Shown here piece by piece: positions 24,967-34,193 of a stretch of DNA of 64,000 nucleotides; positions within the stretch are counted from its first letter, which is position 1; each line of letters starts with the position of its first letter. The notes beneath the pieces are model-generated. The model searched no databases. It was given only the letters and a program-made list of their open reading frames with translations, and had not been told where the DNA came from. The DNA lies in NCBI RefSeq assembly GCF_003236175.1, contig NZ_QKTW01000019.1:193818-257817 (forward strand), given 5' to 3'. A program made the position numbers and the translations under genes. This DNA is from Taibaiella soli (GTDB lineage: Bacteria; Bacteroidota; Bacteroidia; Chitinophagales; Chitinophagaceae).

Positions 24967-27261
24967 ATGAAAACGATTGCGCACTTGCTTTTTGTGTATG
25001 TTCTGGTACTGTTGTCGATTGATGCAGTAGCGCAAAATATTTTTGTAAAAACAGAAGACGGAACAAATAACACACCTGTAGCATTGGCATACGTCAATGT
25101 ATATAACGGTGAAAAGAATGTTCCCGCACAAACCGTGCAAACCGATGATGCAGGTAATGCTATGGTATCTTTATCATCATTTCCTTGTCATATCACTATT
25201 TCCGCCTTAGGCTACGAATCATACACACAAACGTTCGAGGCCTATCCTTCCAACAAAGAAATTAATATAGCGCTTACCCGCAAAAATACGGGGCTGAATG
25301 AAGTAGTAGTGACCGGCCTTACACGTCCTACTCAGTTGCAAAACGCGCTTTCTCAATACCGCATTATTTCCAGCAGCACACTTCAGGCTCAGGGAAGCAT
25401 TACACTTGCAGACGCCCTCAGTACACAACTCAACATGAACGTGAACAACGACGCCATACTTGGTGCAAACATCACGATGCAGGGTGTAACCGGCGATAAA
25501 GTAAAGATATTGATTGACGGCATGCCCGTTAATGGCCGTGAAAATGGCAACGTGGATCTGGGACAGATCAACATGAGCAACATAGACCATATAGAAATTG
25601 TACAAGGCCCGATGAGTGTGGTGTATGGAAGCGACGCACTGGGTGGTGTCATCAATCTGATTACAAAAAAGAATACGCGTCCGTTTTCGCTCAACGCAGG
25701 TTTCAACTATGAATCAGTTGGTAAATACAATGTTGATGTAAACGGAAGTATCAAGATCAAAAAAAGAAACCAACTCAGTATTGGCCTTGGCCGGAATTTC
25801 TTTCAAGGCTGGAAGTACAACGATACGCTGGTGAAAGCACAGGGCAACAATAACATGTATTTCCCTTATCATCGTAGCCTGCTTTTCAAACCGAAAGAAC
25901 AGTATTTTCTTAACCTGGATTATGTATACACCGCGCCCTCCGGCTTTAGACTGGAGCTCGCAAACGATTTCCTCAACGAAAAAATAACAGACCGTTCAGC
26001 ACCGAGTTCTTACAGCTCTTTTGGCTGCACCGCGCTGGATAATGTCTATAAAACCACCCGTTCACAAACCCGTTTCTTCATGGATGGCAAACTTGGCAAA
26101 ACCGGTCATTGGCAAAGCCAAAATAGCTACTCACTGTATTACCGGATCACCAATTCTTATGTGACCGATCTTACAACCATGAATGAAACATTGGCACAAG
26201 GCACACAAGGAGCACAAGACACTTCACGCTTTGATGACATTAATCTCCGCGCCAATTATAACAACAAATGGCATAAGCTCGATTATACAGCAGGTTATGA
26301 TGTGCTGCTGGAATACGCGCAAAGCACCAAGATCCAGGATGGCCGCAACAATATACAAGACTATGCCGCGTACACCAATCTGTCTATGCCTTTTGCCAAT
26401 GACCAGCTGGTCGCACAAATGGGCTTACGCGCATCATACAACACACAGTATTCAGCACCTGTAACACCATCATTCAATTTACTGTATCACCTTAACGATA
26501 AAGTACAGTTACGGGCATCTTATGCACGCGGATTCAGAGCGCCAACGCTGAAGGAATTATATCTTGAATTTATCGACGTCAACCACCATATCATTGGCAA
26601 TCCCGATCTGAAAGCTGAGACTTCGCACAACATGCAGGTTTCAGGCTCTTACCAGTTCTATAAAAAAGGAGCCGATTACGCACAGGTAATCGTAACCGGA
26701 TATTATAACGATATCAACAATGAAATTACGCTGGTCTATGATGGCCCGGCAAATACAAACACTGCCGACTACACCTATGGCAACGTCAATCATATGCGCA
26801 ATGCAATTGCAAATGTTATGACGGATGGCCAATTGAAAGATCTGCATGCACAACTGGGATACGCCTATACTTACACATTCGCAGAAACTGGCCAATACAG
26901 TGCTTACAGAGTATCAGAAATCACTGCTAATATCCAGTATGCCTGGGCAAAACCAAGACTTAAATTTTCTCTGTTTTATAAATTCTCCGGATCACAACCT
27001 GCCATGCAGCAAAATGGCGATGGTACTGTTACATTCAACGGCACCACCCCTTCTTACAATATGATGGATGCTTCTGTTGAAAGAAAATTCTGGAACCGAA
27101 AAATTTCTATCGTGGCAGGCGTGAAAAACATTTTCAACGTAACACAGCTTACACCTCAGGATGCGGTAGCAGTTACATCCGCTAACCCACACGGTGGCAA
27201 TGGCACGCTCAGTTTTCTGCCAAGAAGATTCTTTACAACGATCCGTTTGAATCTTTATTAA
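24967..27261 (+). CDS. TonB-dependent outer-membrane receptor
   Basis: A 764-residue outer-membrane active transporter. Signal peptide (MKTIAHLLFVYVLVLLSIDA, then VAQ), a carboxypeptidase-regulatory-like domain (about 25-105), a plug domain (GLNEVVVTGLTRPTQLQNAL, ITMQGVTGDKVKILIDGMPV, IEIVQGPMSVVYGSDALGGV) and a 22-strand barrel with the TonB-receptor segment RASYARGFRAPTLKELYLEF. The C-terminal residues RRFFTTIRLNLY end in an aromatic as outer-membrane proteins do. The architecture fits siderophore, heme or cobalamin-type receptors (FepA/BtuB class) rather than SusC. The substrate is unknown; there is no adjacent inner-membrane transporter. Confidence 0.9.
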   Translation: MKTIAHLLFVYVLVLLSIDAVAQNIFVKTEDGTNNTPVALAYVNVYNGEKNVPAQTVQTDDAGNAMVSLSSFPCHITISALGYESYTQTFEAYPSNKEINIALTRKNTGLNEVVVTGLTRPTQLQNALSQYRIISSSTLQAQGSITLADALSTQLNMNVNNDAILGANITMQGVTGDKVKILIDGMPVNGRENGNVDLGQINMSNIDHIEIVQGPMSVVYGSDALGGVINLITKKNTRPFSLNAGFNYESVGKYNVDVNGSIKIKKRNQLSIGLGRNFFQGWKYNDTLVKAQGNNNMYFPYHRSLLFKPKEQYFLNLDYVYTAPSGFRLELANDFLNEKITDRSAPSSYSSFGCTALDNVYKTTRSQTRFFMDGKLGKTGHWQSQNSYSLYYRITNSYVTDLTTMNETLAQGTQGAQDTSRFDDINLRANYNNKWHKLDYTAGYDVLLEYAQSTKIQDGRNNIQDYAAYTNLSMPFANDQLVAQMGLRASYNTQYSAPVTPSFNLLYHLNDKVQLRASYARGFRAPTLKELYLEFIDVNHHIIGNPDLKAETSHNMQVSGSYQFYKKGADYAQVIVTGYYNDINNEITLVYDGPANTNTADYTYGNVNHMRNAIANVMTDGQLKDLHAQLGYAYTYTFAETGQYSAYRVSEITANIQYAWAKPRLKFSLFYKFSGSQPAMQQNGDGTVTFNGTTPSYNMMDASVERKFWNRKISIVAGVKNIFNVTQLTPQDAVAVTSANPHGGNGTLSFLPRRFFTTIRLNLY

Positions 27262-27652
27262 ATCTCTGATGACTAATGGCTGATTTGTTTCCTGCAAATC
27301 GCAGCTATGTCTTTCCCCCACTACACTAATGCATGCGCATGCGGCTCTGTTTCCCGCGCACTTCGCTCAGAACAACAAGCAAGCAAATACGCAAAAATCC
27401 TCTTGTTTTAATAGCACCCAGCAAAGTTCCATTGTAATTACGTGAGCCTTCCCTCATCTGAGTGACCTCACTAGTATTTAATCACCTGGTCATCCCGTCT
27501 ATTCGTTTGTTGCGATGACGCAAACAACAAACCAATCTCGAATTCATCTGATGTTTCGCCGCTGTCAATTGATCAGTTTAATCCGGAATATTATCTAATT
27601 GTTGTCTTCCCACACTTAACGCGGCCGTAATACTGCCATAATACTACCCTTC
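27262..27652. other. Intergenic spacer, no gene seen
   Basis: Contains a palindromic GCATGCGCATGC near 27333, a short inverted pair around GTTTGTTGCG/CGCAAACAAC (about 27506-27535), and CTGATG words at the 5' end. No open frame with protein features and no RNA signature was seen. Confidence 0.55.
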
Positions 27653-27660
27653 TACTTTTG
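27653..27660 (+). promoter_or_regulatory. -7 promoter element of the 27762 gene
   Basis: TACTTTTG, exact TAnnTTTG match, 101 bp upstream of the ATG. The leader contains a six-codon reading frame, ATG 27687 to TGA 27707. Confidence 0.4.
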
Positions 27661-27761
27661 CCCCACTCTATTATTTCTGACTACCTATGGCCAAAATTGA
27701 CTACTGAACGCCCCCGGGACTTATTTCTTCTAAGAAAGCATTTTTCAAATACTATATAATT

Positions 27762-30575
27762 ATGGCAAAAAATTACTCCAAGTTCTTTTACACCCTCATC
27801 GTTTTGTTGCTACCGATATTCGGCATGGCACAATCGACCATTATTTCGGAAAATTTTCAAGGCTGGACATCCGTAGGCAGCTATTCGTCCAGTACAGCGG
27901 CAGGCCCTGGTAATGCCTGGGCATACACCAATTGCATCATTGCTCCTGGCGGAGTTTCCAGTGGTGTCGGCTCTGCGGGGTACGTACAAGCGCAGGCAAG
28001 CGGCGGCATCCTTACTTTGCCAGTCGTTGCAAACGGCGGCGTCGGAACACTGAACATTAATGCCCGCGTATCGGGCACCAGCGGCGGCTTTGTTGTTGAA
28101 AAGAAAATCGGCAGCGGTTCCTGGACAAGCGTACAAACGGTAACTACCTCTGCTACCAGCGGCACTGCATTTTCAGTACCGGTAAATGACAACAGCGCCA
28201 GTCTCCAACTGCGTATCAACAACAATACCAGTCGTGCTTTGTACATCCACGATGTTTCTGCAACATCATCTGCGCCGGTAATCACCGTTTCAACAACTTC
28301 ACTGGCTGCATTCAGCACAGGTTTGGGCGCGTCTTCTGCCACACAATCTTATACGGTTTCTGCTATCAATATGACGGCGAATTTGTCGATCACTGCACCG
28401 GCAGGATTTACAATCTCTACCAGCAGCACCAGCAATTTCGGTTCCACATTATCATTGACGCCAACGAGCGGCAACCTCGCAACAACTACTATTTATGTTC
28501 GTATGACCGGCGCTGCTATTGGCAGTTTCAACGGCAATATTGTACATGCAACAACGGGAGCAACAAGTGCAAATGTAGCAGTGACCGGCGCTGTAGCATA
28601 TGCGGCACCAGTTGTAAAAGTGGCGTCAAACATCGGTGCCACAAGCTTTTCCGCCAACTGGAGCCCGGTAACCGGCGTCACATCTTATTTGCTGGATGTA
28701 AGCACCAATGCACAATTCGCCACAACAACCTCATCCTCGATAACTGAAGGATTTGACACTTATACGGGTTCAGCTCTTTATAACGGATGGGTGTTTGATA
28801 ATACGATCAGCAATTATACCTCCGGCGCATCGCCAAACTCCGTAAAATTCCTCAACTCCGGTACTGTGGGAACAGGCTATGCACCTGCGCTCCCAGCGAA
28901 CAGCACGGCGACTGAATTGAAATTCACACTTGCCAATAATGGATCTTCAGGCTCCAGCTTTTTAGTAGAAGGGCTAGTAAACGGCACCTGGACTACCGTT
29001 GCCACCGTTCTCAGCGCAGCAGTACCTACCAGCGGAACCGCTACATTTACTTACAATGCCACCACTTCACCGGCATTACCAGCGGGCATCACGCAATTCC
29101 GTTTTACCTATAACAAAAATACCGGCAACTTCGGCCTGGACGATGTAATGACCAAATACAACACAGCTGTATCATCTATGATTAGCGGCTACAACGGTTT
29201 ACAGGTAAATGACACCACAGCAACGGTAAGCGGCCTTACAACCGGTACTCCTTATTACTACCGTGTCCGCGCTACTGATGGCACCATTACATCGCCCAAT
29301 TCAGCAACGATAAAAGTTACGCCACTCGTCTTCAATAAATACCATTCTATTGCCAGTGGTGATTTCGACGATACTTACAACTGGCAGGGATGGGATGGTG
29401 CACAATGGATCAACTACCCATTACCACCGCATGATGTACTCGACAGCATTGCCATCGACCATAACATCAAAGTAAAAAATGACATCACCGTCAAAAATCT
29501 GGCACTGAGCAACAACGTCCTTTCATTGGGTGATAATAACCTTACTGTTACCAATCAAATTACAGGAGGCAGCGCAAGCTCTTATGTAAAAACAGACGGC
29601 AACGGAACGCTGAAAATGAGTGTAGGCAATACTCCTGTATTTTTCCCGGTTGGTAATGGCAGCTACAATCCAGCAACATTGACAAATGCAGGCTATGATA
29701 ATTTCTCGATCAAAGTAGGCGATGTAGTATATGAAGATGGTCATGGTGCAAGTAGTACAACTGTTACAAATCCGGTTGTAAACCATACCTGGTATATTAC
29801 TCCGGATGGCGCAGGCAATAATGTGACTATGACTTTGCAGTGGAATGCCGCTGATGAAATCAATGATTTTAATCGCAACCATACTTACATCAGACACTAC
29901 AACGGAACCGCATGGGAAGATTATCTCACTGCTTCGGGATATACAGAAGTAACAGTACCCGGTGGTCATTTCGTGAGCAATAATGTTTATGATGTAATAC
30001 AGGCAAATATTTCAAACTTCTCTCCATTTACAGTCGGTGCAGCACATGTAGCACCACTGGCCATTACACTGACCGATATCAATGCAGTAAACAAAGGCAA
30101 TGCAAATCTTATTTCCTGGAAAACTGCCAGTGCCGACGCTTCGGATATCTTCACGCTGGAGCGTAGCCAAAATGGTAAAGACTTCGTCGCTATTACATCT
30201 TTGCCCGTTCAAAAAAGCATTTCCGATTATCAGTACACAGATACTAAACCATTCAACGGCGTAAACTACTATCGCCTTAAGATGACCGACAAAACGCTGC
30301 AAGCCAGCTACAGTAAGGTTGTAATTGCAAATACAGTTGTCGACAATGCTGCTTCACTGAATGTATACCCAAATCCAGCAACAGATAACGTAACTGTATA
30401 TACTGGAAAATCGGCTGGCACAATTACAATCGCTGATTTAAATGGCAAAATATTGAAAGCAGCTGCCGCAAACACTGAAGCTACCACCATCAATACAAAC
30501 GATCTTGCAAAAGGTGTCTACATCCTTCGTTATACGGAGGGCACGAGCACACAGCAAACCAAACTTGTTAAATAG
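27762..30575 (+). CDS. Large multidomain T9SS-exported surface protein
   Basis: A 937-residue secreted protein. Signal peptide 1-24 (ends FGMAQ). A Gly/Ser/Thr-rich beta domain (about 25-170) is followed by an Ig-like domain (VITVSTTSLAAFSTGLGASS), a fibronectin type III half (APVVKVASNIGATSFSANWS), an inserted jelly-roll or choice-of-anchor-like domain (GFDTYTGSALYNGWVFDN), the rest of the fibronectin domain ending TPYYYRVRATDGT, a further beta region and a type A sorting tail from about residue 865 (SLNVYPNPATDNVTVYTG, DLAKGVYILRYTEG). Likely an adhesin or surface glycan-interacting protein; the exact role is unknown. It ends at a strong bidirectional terminator. Confidence 0.85.
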   Translation: MAKNYSKFFYTLIVLLLPIFGMAQSTIISENFQGWTSVGSYSSSTAAGPGNAWAYTNCIIAPGGVSSGVGSAGYVQAQASGGILTLPVVANGGVGTLNINARVSGTSGGFVVEKKIGSGSWTSVQTVTTSATSGTAFSVPVNDNSASLQLRINNNTSRALYIHDVSATSSAPVITVSTTSLAAFSTGLGASSATQSYTVSAINMTANLSITAPAGFTISTSSTSNFGSTLSLTPTSGNLATTTIYVRMTGAAIGSFNGNIVHATTGATSANVAVTGAVAYAAPVVKVASNIGATSFSANWSPVTGVTSYLLDVSTNAQFATTTSSSITEGFDTYTGSALYNGWVFDNTISNYTSGASPNSVKFLNSGTVGTGYAPALPANSTATELKFTLANNGSSGSSFLVEGLVNGTWTTVATVLSAAVPTSGTATFTYNATTSPALPAGITQFRFTYNKNTGNFGLDDVMTKYNTAVSSMISGYNGLQVNDTTATVSGLTTGTPYYYRVRATDGTITSPNSATIKVTPLVFNKYHSIASGDFDDTYNWQGWDGAQWINYPLPPHDVLDSIAIDHNIKVKNDITVKNLALSNNVLSLGDNNLTVTNQITGGSASSYVKTDGNGTLKMSVGNTPVFFPVGNGSYNPATLTNAGYDNFSIKVGDVVYEDGHGASSTTVTNPVVNHTWYITPDGAGNNVTMTLQWNAADEINDFNRNHTYIRHYNGTAWEDYLTASGYTEVTVPGGHFVSNNVYDVIQANISNFSPFTVGAAHVAPLAITLTDINAVNKGNANLISWKTASADASDIFTLERSQNGKDFVAITSLPVQKSISDYQYTDTKPFNGVNYYRLKMTDKTLQASYSKVVIANTVVDNAASLNVYPNPATDNVTVYTGKSAGTITIADLNGKILKAAAANTEATTINTNDLAKGVYILRYTEGTSTQQTKLVK

Positions 30576-30658
30576 TCGATTCGGTTAAATGGTTAAATAA
30601 GTCATTTATTTCCCTGGCTAAAACAACAAGATTCAATTATTTCAAGTGCACCAAACAG

Positions 30659-30692
30659 AAAAGGTCAGATGTTTTAAAACATCTGACCTTTT
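30659..30692. terminator. Bidirectional terminator between convergent genes
   Basis: A perfect 34-bp palindrome: AAAAGGTCAGATGTTTT (30659-30675) and its complement (30676-30692), giving U-tracts in both directions. Confidence 0.9.
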
Positions 30693-30773
30693 AATTCTTA
30701 AATACGCAATACTGGAGAACACATTTATCACATTTCCCCCATTCACCACATTTTCCATTATCGCATTAAAAAG

Positions 30774-31439
30774 TTACTTTTTCTTGCTAAAAAAATCTTT
30801 CAACTCCTTACTCATATCCTCGCCGCGTTTTTTCAGATCTTGTAATTCGTTGCTCATATTGCGGGCAATGTCGTGAAAATTGAGCGGTTCGCCGCCCTGC
30901 ATATAACTAAGCTCCTGAGGAGTACGCGCCAGCGGAATCGCGATCCAAGCAATGATATAAGCCAATAAACCAACGCCACCAACCAATACACAAACGGCAA
31001 CTATCAGACGAACAATCACTGGATCAATATCGAAATAGCTGGCAATACCACCACATACACCACCAAGAATCTTCTCGTAAGGGTTACGATATAATCTTCG
31101 TTTCTGGTTTTGCGCCTGGCCGTTATTGTACTGTTGCTTTTTAGACTCATAACGAACCGGTAGATTCTGTACAGGAGTTCCACCAAGATCACTTGCATGT
31201 CCCAATGTTTCCATTACTTTTTTTACATCGGCACGATCAATAGCAGGCGCACCACCGCTGAGACGGATACCGAACAATTCGGCGATACGGTATTCTATAT
31301 CCTGGATAATTTCTTCTCTGCCTTCTTCGTTGGCAAATTGTCTTTCCAGCGAACTGATATAATCTCTCAGGATCATGTAGGCGTCTTCTTCAATCGGAAT
31401 GACGCGTTGTGCTATATTGATCTGAATAATGCGTTGCAT
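30774..31439 (-). CDS. PspC-domain membrane protein
   Basis: A 221-residue inner-membrane protein. An N-terminal soluble region (about 1-110; YMILRDYISSLERQFANEEG, EYRIAELFG) precedes a PspC domain (about 117-175: LYRNPYEKILGGVCGGIASY, FDIDPVIVRLIVAVCVLVGG, then a second hydrophobic helix ending in AIPLAR). A Lys-rich helical tail (ELQDLKKRGEDMSKELKDFF) closes it. PspC-domain proteins act in envelope-stress sensing. It lies 10 bp after a PadR regulator gene, a recurrent pair in Bacteroidota, so PadR probably controls it through the operator at 31821-31841. Confidence 0.9.
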   Translation of the reverse strand: MQRIIQINIAQRVIPIEEDAYMILRDYISSLERQFANEEGREEIIQDIEYRIAELFGIRLSGGAPAIDRADVKKVMETLGHASDLGGTPVQNLPVRYESKKQQYNNGQAQNQKRRLYRNPYEKILGGVCGGIASYFDIDPVIVRLIVAVCVLVGGVGLLAYIIAWIAIPLARTPQELSYMQGGEPLNFHDIARNMSNELQDLKKRGEDMSKELKDFFSKKK

Positions 31440-31449
31440 ATACTTTGTT

Positions 31450-31788
31450 TTATATGGTGCTTGTTAAATGGTTGACTGCATAACTTAATTCTTCCCAGTT
31501 ATTGCGGAGCTGTGTATAAAACAGAACGCCGCCTTCTGTGAGTGAATAATATTTCCTTGGCGGACCGGAACTGGATTCTGCCCAACGGTAATCGAGCATA
31601 CCTGCATTTTTGAGCCGGGTCAGCAACGGATACAAGGTTCCTTCCAAAACAACCAGCTGTGCCTTTTTCAATTGTTCCAGGATATCGCTGGGATAGGCTT
31701 CTTTTTCCCGCTGTATAATACCCAGGATACATAGCTCCAGCAACCCTTTGCGCATTTGTGACGCTGTATTATCAATGTTCATTGCCAT
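31450..31788 (-). CDS. PadR-family transcriptional regulator
   Basis: A 112-residue winged-helix repressor. Typical PadR features are LLELCILGIIQREKEAYPSD, the recognition helix region VVLEGTLYPLLTRLKNAGML and the wing SSGPPRKYYSLTEGG. Short PadR proteins of this subfamily bind DNA as dimers and commonly repress their own operon, here padR-pspC. A perfect -7 box lies 14-21 bp upstream of the ATG and a 21-bp palindrome sits just beyond it. ATG 31782 (MNIDNTA) is an alternative start. The inducer is unknown. Confidence 0.92.
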   Translation of the reverse strand: MAMNIDNTASQMRKGLLELCILGIIQREKEAYPSDILEQLKKAQLVVLEGTLYPLLTRLKNAGMLDYRWAESSSGPPRKYYSLTEGGVLFYTQLRNNWEELSYAVNHLTSTI

Positions 31789-31801
31789 GTATTTTCAAAA
31801 G

Positions 31802-31809
31802 CAAATATA
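31802..31809 (-). promoter_or_regulatory. -7 promoter element of padR-pspC
   Basis: TATATTTG on the minus strand (exact TAnnTTTG) with ATTG 19 bp upstream inside the palindrome at 31821-31841, a plausible -33 element. Confidence 0.55.
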
Positions 31810-31820
31810 TGTCATCAATA

Positions 31821-31841
31821 GTATTATGCAATGCATAGTAC
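31821..31841. promoter_or_regulatory. Candidate PadR operator
   Basis: A 21-bp near-perfect palindrome, GTATTATGCAATGCATAGTA plus C, with one mismatched pair around a central base; the inner 13 bp TATGCAATGCATA is perfect. It overlaps the probable -33 region of padR-pspC, as expected for autorepression. Confidence 0.55.
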
Positions 31842-31914
31842 CTAGTTTAACCTAAAAAATACCCCTTTTCTACAAAAAATGGAGATTACCGTTTCGCTTT
31901 CATCAAAATATCGC

Positions 31915-31922
31915 CAATTTTG
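31915..31922 (+). promoter_or_regulatory. -7-like element of glcD
   Basis: CAATTTTG (one mismatch to TAnnTTTG) ends four bases before ATG 31927; the transcript would be leaderless or nearly so. Confidence 0.3.
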
Positions 31923-31926
31923 CAGT

Positions 31927-33330
31927 ATGAGTTTCAGCAAAATACAGTCGTCCGATATAACTTTTTTTCAATCGCTGAGCGATGTTCGCGTACTTACCGA
32001 TGAAGAAAATCTTAAGCGTTGTGCTTCTGATGAAACAGAAGACCTGACGTATCTGCCAGAAATAGTATTGCAACCCGAAACCGTTCCCGCAGTGAGTCAG
32101 ATCATGCGTTATTGCAACGAACATAATATTCCCGTAACACCACGGGGCGCCGGAACCGGCCTCAGCGGCGGTGCGCTGGCTATAATGGGCGGTGTGGTAC
32201 TAGACATGAAACGATTCAACAAAATCGTAAACATGGATATGCGCAACCTGCAGGTAACAGTAGAGCCAGGCATGATCACGCAGGAATTGCAGGACTTTGT
32301 AAAAGAAAAAGGACTCTTCTACCCTCCAGACCCTGCCAGCAAAGGATCTTGTTTTATCGGCGGCAATGTATCTGAAAACTCAGGCGGCCCGCGTGCTGTG
32401 AAATATGGAGTGGTAAAGGATTATGTACTGAATCTCGAAATGGTTTTGGCCGACGGCTCCGTAATCTGGACTGGCGCCAATGTGCTGAAAAATGCTACCG
32501 GTTATAATCTCACCCAATTAGTAGTAGGTAGTGAAGGGACACTCGGTGTAATCACAAAAATTGTGTTGCGCTTAATTCCAGCGGTACAACATGATATGCT
32601 GATGCTCGTACCATTTCGTAAAGCAGAAGAAGCTTGCGCCGCTGTGAATGCCATATTCATGGCGGGTTACACACCTTCGGCAATGGAATTTATGGAACGT
32701 GATGCGTTGGAATGGTCTATGAAATATGTACAGTCTTCCGGCGTTTCATTACCTGATGATATTGCGGCACACTTACTGATTGAAGTAGATGGCAATCATT
32801 ACGACCAGCTTTATAAGGAAATGGAAGCGATTGGCGACATCGTACAGCAATATGATATTGATGAAATTCTTTTTGCGGACAGCGCCGAGCAAAAACAAAT
32901 GCTCTGGACCTTACGCCGCAAAGTGGGCGAAGCTGTAAAAAGCAATTCGATCTACAAAGAAGAAGATACTGTAGTGCCGAGAGCCGAATTACCTGAATTA
33001 CTCCGCATCATCAAACAGCTCGGGAAAGAATATGGCTTCGAATCTGTATGCTACGGCCATGCCGGCGATGGCAATCTCCACGTAAACATTGTGAAAGGGA
33101 ACATGAGCGACTCTGACTGGAATGAAAAACTACCGCAAGGCATCAAAGCATTGTTTAAAGAGGTGATTCGCATGGGCGGAACAATTTCCGGAGAACACGG
33201 CATCGGGCTGGTTCAGAAAGAATACATGAATATAGCATTCAATGACATACAGCTTGGATTGATGAAGCAGATAAAGAACATTTTTGACCCGAAAGGCATT
33301 TTAAACCCAGGTAAGATCTTTTTGTCCTAA
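31927..33330 (+). CDS. glcD: FAD-linked oxidase, GlcD / D-lactate dehydrogenase type
   Basis: A flavoenzyme of 467 residues oxidising a 2-hydroxy acid (glycolate, D-lactate or similar) to the 2-oxo acid. The PP-loop of the VAO-type FAD domain is PVTPRGAGTGLSGGALAI, followed by the pyrophosphate-binding SEGTLGVITKIVLRL and, in the C-terminal cap, CYGHAGDGNLHVNI and GTISGEHGIGLVQKEYM, which identify the GlcD/DLD family. No adjacent glcE or glcF is present, so it may act as a single-subunit enzyme with an unknown electron acceptor. ATG 31927 (MSFSKIQ) gives the usual N-terminal length; the frame extends to 31879 but that segment is not conserved-looking. Confidence 0.88.
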   Translation: MSFSKIQSSDITFFQSLSDVRVLTDEENLKRCASDETEDLTYLPEIVLQPETVPAVSQIMRYCNEHNIPVTPRGAGTGLSGGALAIMGGVVLDMKRFNKIVNMDMRNLQVTVEPGMITQELQDFVKEKGLFYPPDPASKGSCFIGGNVSENSGGPRAVKYGVVKDYVLNLEMVLADGSVIWTGANVLKNATGYNLTQLVVGSEGTLGVITKIVLRLIPAVQHDMLMLVPFRKAEEACAAVNAIFMAGYTPSAMEFMERDALEWSMKYVQSSGVSLPDDIAAHLLIEVDGNHYDQLYKEMEAIGDIVQQYDIDEILFADSAEQKQMLWTLRRKVGEAVKSNSIYKEEDTVVPRAELPELLRIIKQLGKEYGFESVCYGHAGDGNLHVNIVKGNMSDSDWNEKLPQGIKALFKEVIRMGGTISGEHGIGLVQKEYMNIAFNDIQLGLMKQIKNIFDPKGILNPGKIFLS

Positions 33331-33401
33331 ATTTTAACAGATTTCGTCGTTGTATTATGACTAGAACCAGAATACAACGGTTTTTGGAATAAGGTTTTGC
33401 T

Positions 33402-33409
33402 TAATTTCG
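33402..33409 (+). promoter_or_regulatory. -7-like element of the 33483 gene
   Basis: TAATTTCG, the TTCG variant of TAnnTTTG, 73 bp before the ATG. Confidence 0.3.
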
Positions 33410-33482
33410 TAGCGAGAATTATAGGGGCGTTGAATATTGAATAATGTATATTCGTTCCATAACCACATTAAAAAATCTTCGG

Positions 33483-34127
33483 ATGAAATATTTAATAACG
33501 GTGATCATGCTCTGCATTGGTCTGCAGGCGGCACAGGCACAGGATGTATATACCAGCAGCGGCCGCTCAATGCGACAGATACAAGCAAAGAAGAAGCAAG
33601 AGAACAAGGGGTTTGATCCGTCTAAGATTATTGCAGGCGGTTTTCTCGGTCTATCTTTTGGAACGTCAACGAGCGTTTATGTAGCACCAGTGATAGGCTA
33701 TCGAATTACAGACAAGCTCGCTGCGGGTATTGATTTCAGTTACACTTATTATAAGTATAAAGACTACTTCTACCTCCAAAATCCAATTACAGGAGAGTCT
33801 AACTACTATGATCTTTCATCGGACATATTATCTATTGGCGTTTGGGCACGTTATCTTGTTTTTAGCGGTTTGTTTGTGGGCGCTCAGTTCGACCAAAACT
33901 ATATGAGCTATACAGATCCGGGCTTTGACCCAAATGGCTCCGGCAATATTGTAAATCAAAAAGTGAAGTATGATGCCCCTTCACTATTACTGGGTGCTGG
34001 TTATCGTGCGCCTATAGGCGACAGAGCATCGGTCAACTTCTCGCTGATGTATGACGTTCTTCAGAACCAGTATAGTCCTTATTACGGACGCGTGGTTCCG
34101 ATGATTGGCTTCATGTACGGTTTTTAA
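33483..34127 (+). CDS. Outer-membrane beta-barrel-like protein
   Basis: A 214-residue exported protein. Signal peptide residues 1-20 (MKYLITVIMLCIGLQAAQAQ). After a Lys/Gln-rich linker (MRQIQAKKKQENKG) the chain shows alternating hydrophobic/aromatic strands (FLGLSFGTSTSVYVAPVIGY, KLAAGIDFSYTYYKYKDYFY, LSIGVWARYLVFSGLFVGAQ, LLLGAGYRAPIGDRASVNFS) and ends in Phe, as expected of a small eight-strand outer-membrane barrel (OmpA/OmpX-like). ATG 33483 is chosen because it gives the signal peptide; the open frame begins at 33444. No specific function is assigned. Confidence 0.75.
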   Translation: MKYLITVIMLCIGLQAAQAQDVYTSSGRSMRQIQAKKKQENKGFDPSKIIAGGFLGLSFGTSTSVYVAPVIGYRITDKLAAGIDFSYTYYKYKDYFYLQNPITGESNYYDLSSDILSIGVWARYLVFSGLFVGAQFDQNYMSYTDPGFDPNGSGNIVNQKVKYDAPSLLLGAGYRAPIGDRASVNFSLMYDVLQNQYSPYYGRVVPMIGFMYGF

Positions 34128-34152
34128 TTTTACCTCCTCTAAATAATTACCG

Positions 34153-34183
34153 GACTTTGCCTTTAAAAAGGCAAAGTCTTTTT
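34153..34183 (+). terminator. Terminator close to the symporter start
   Basis: Stem GACTTTGCCTTT with AAAGGCAAAGTC (34153-34178), followed by TTTTT. It ends 10-15 bp before ATG 34194, leaving no room for a promoter downstream. Confidence 0.8.
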
Positions 34184-34193
34184 ATTTTCACAT

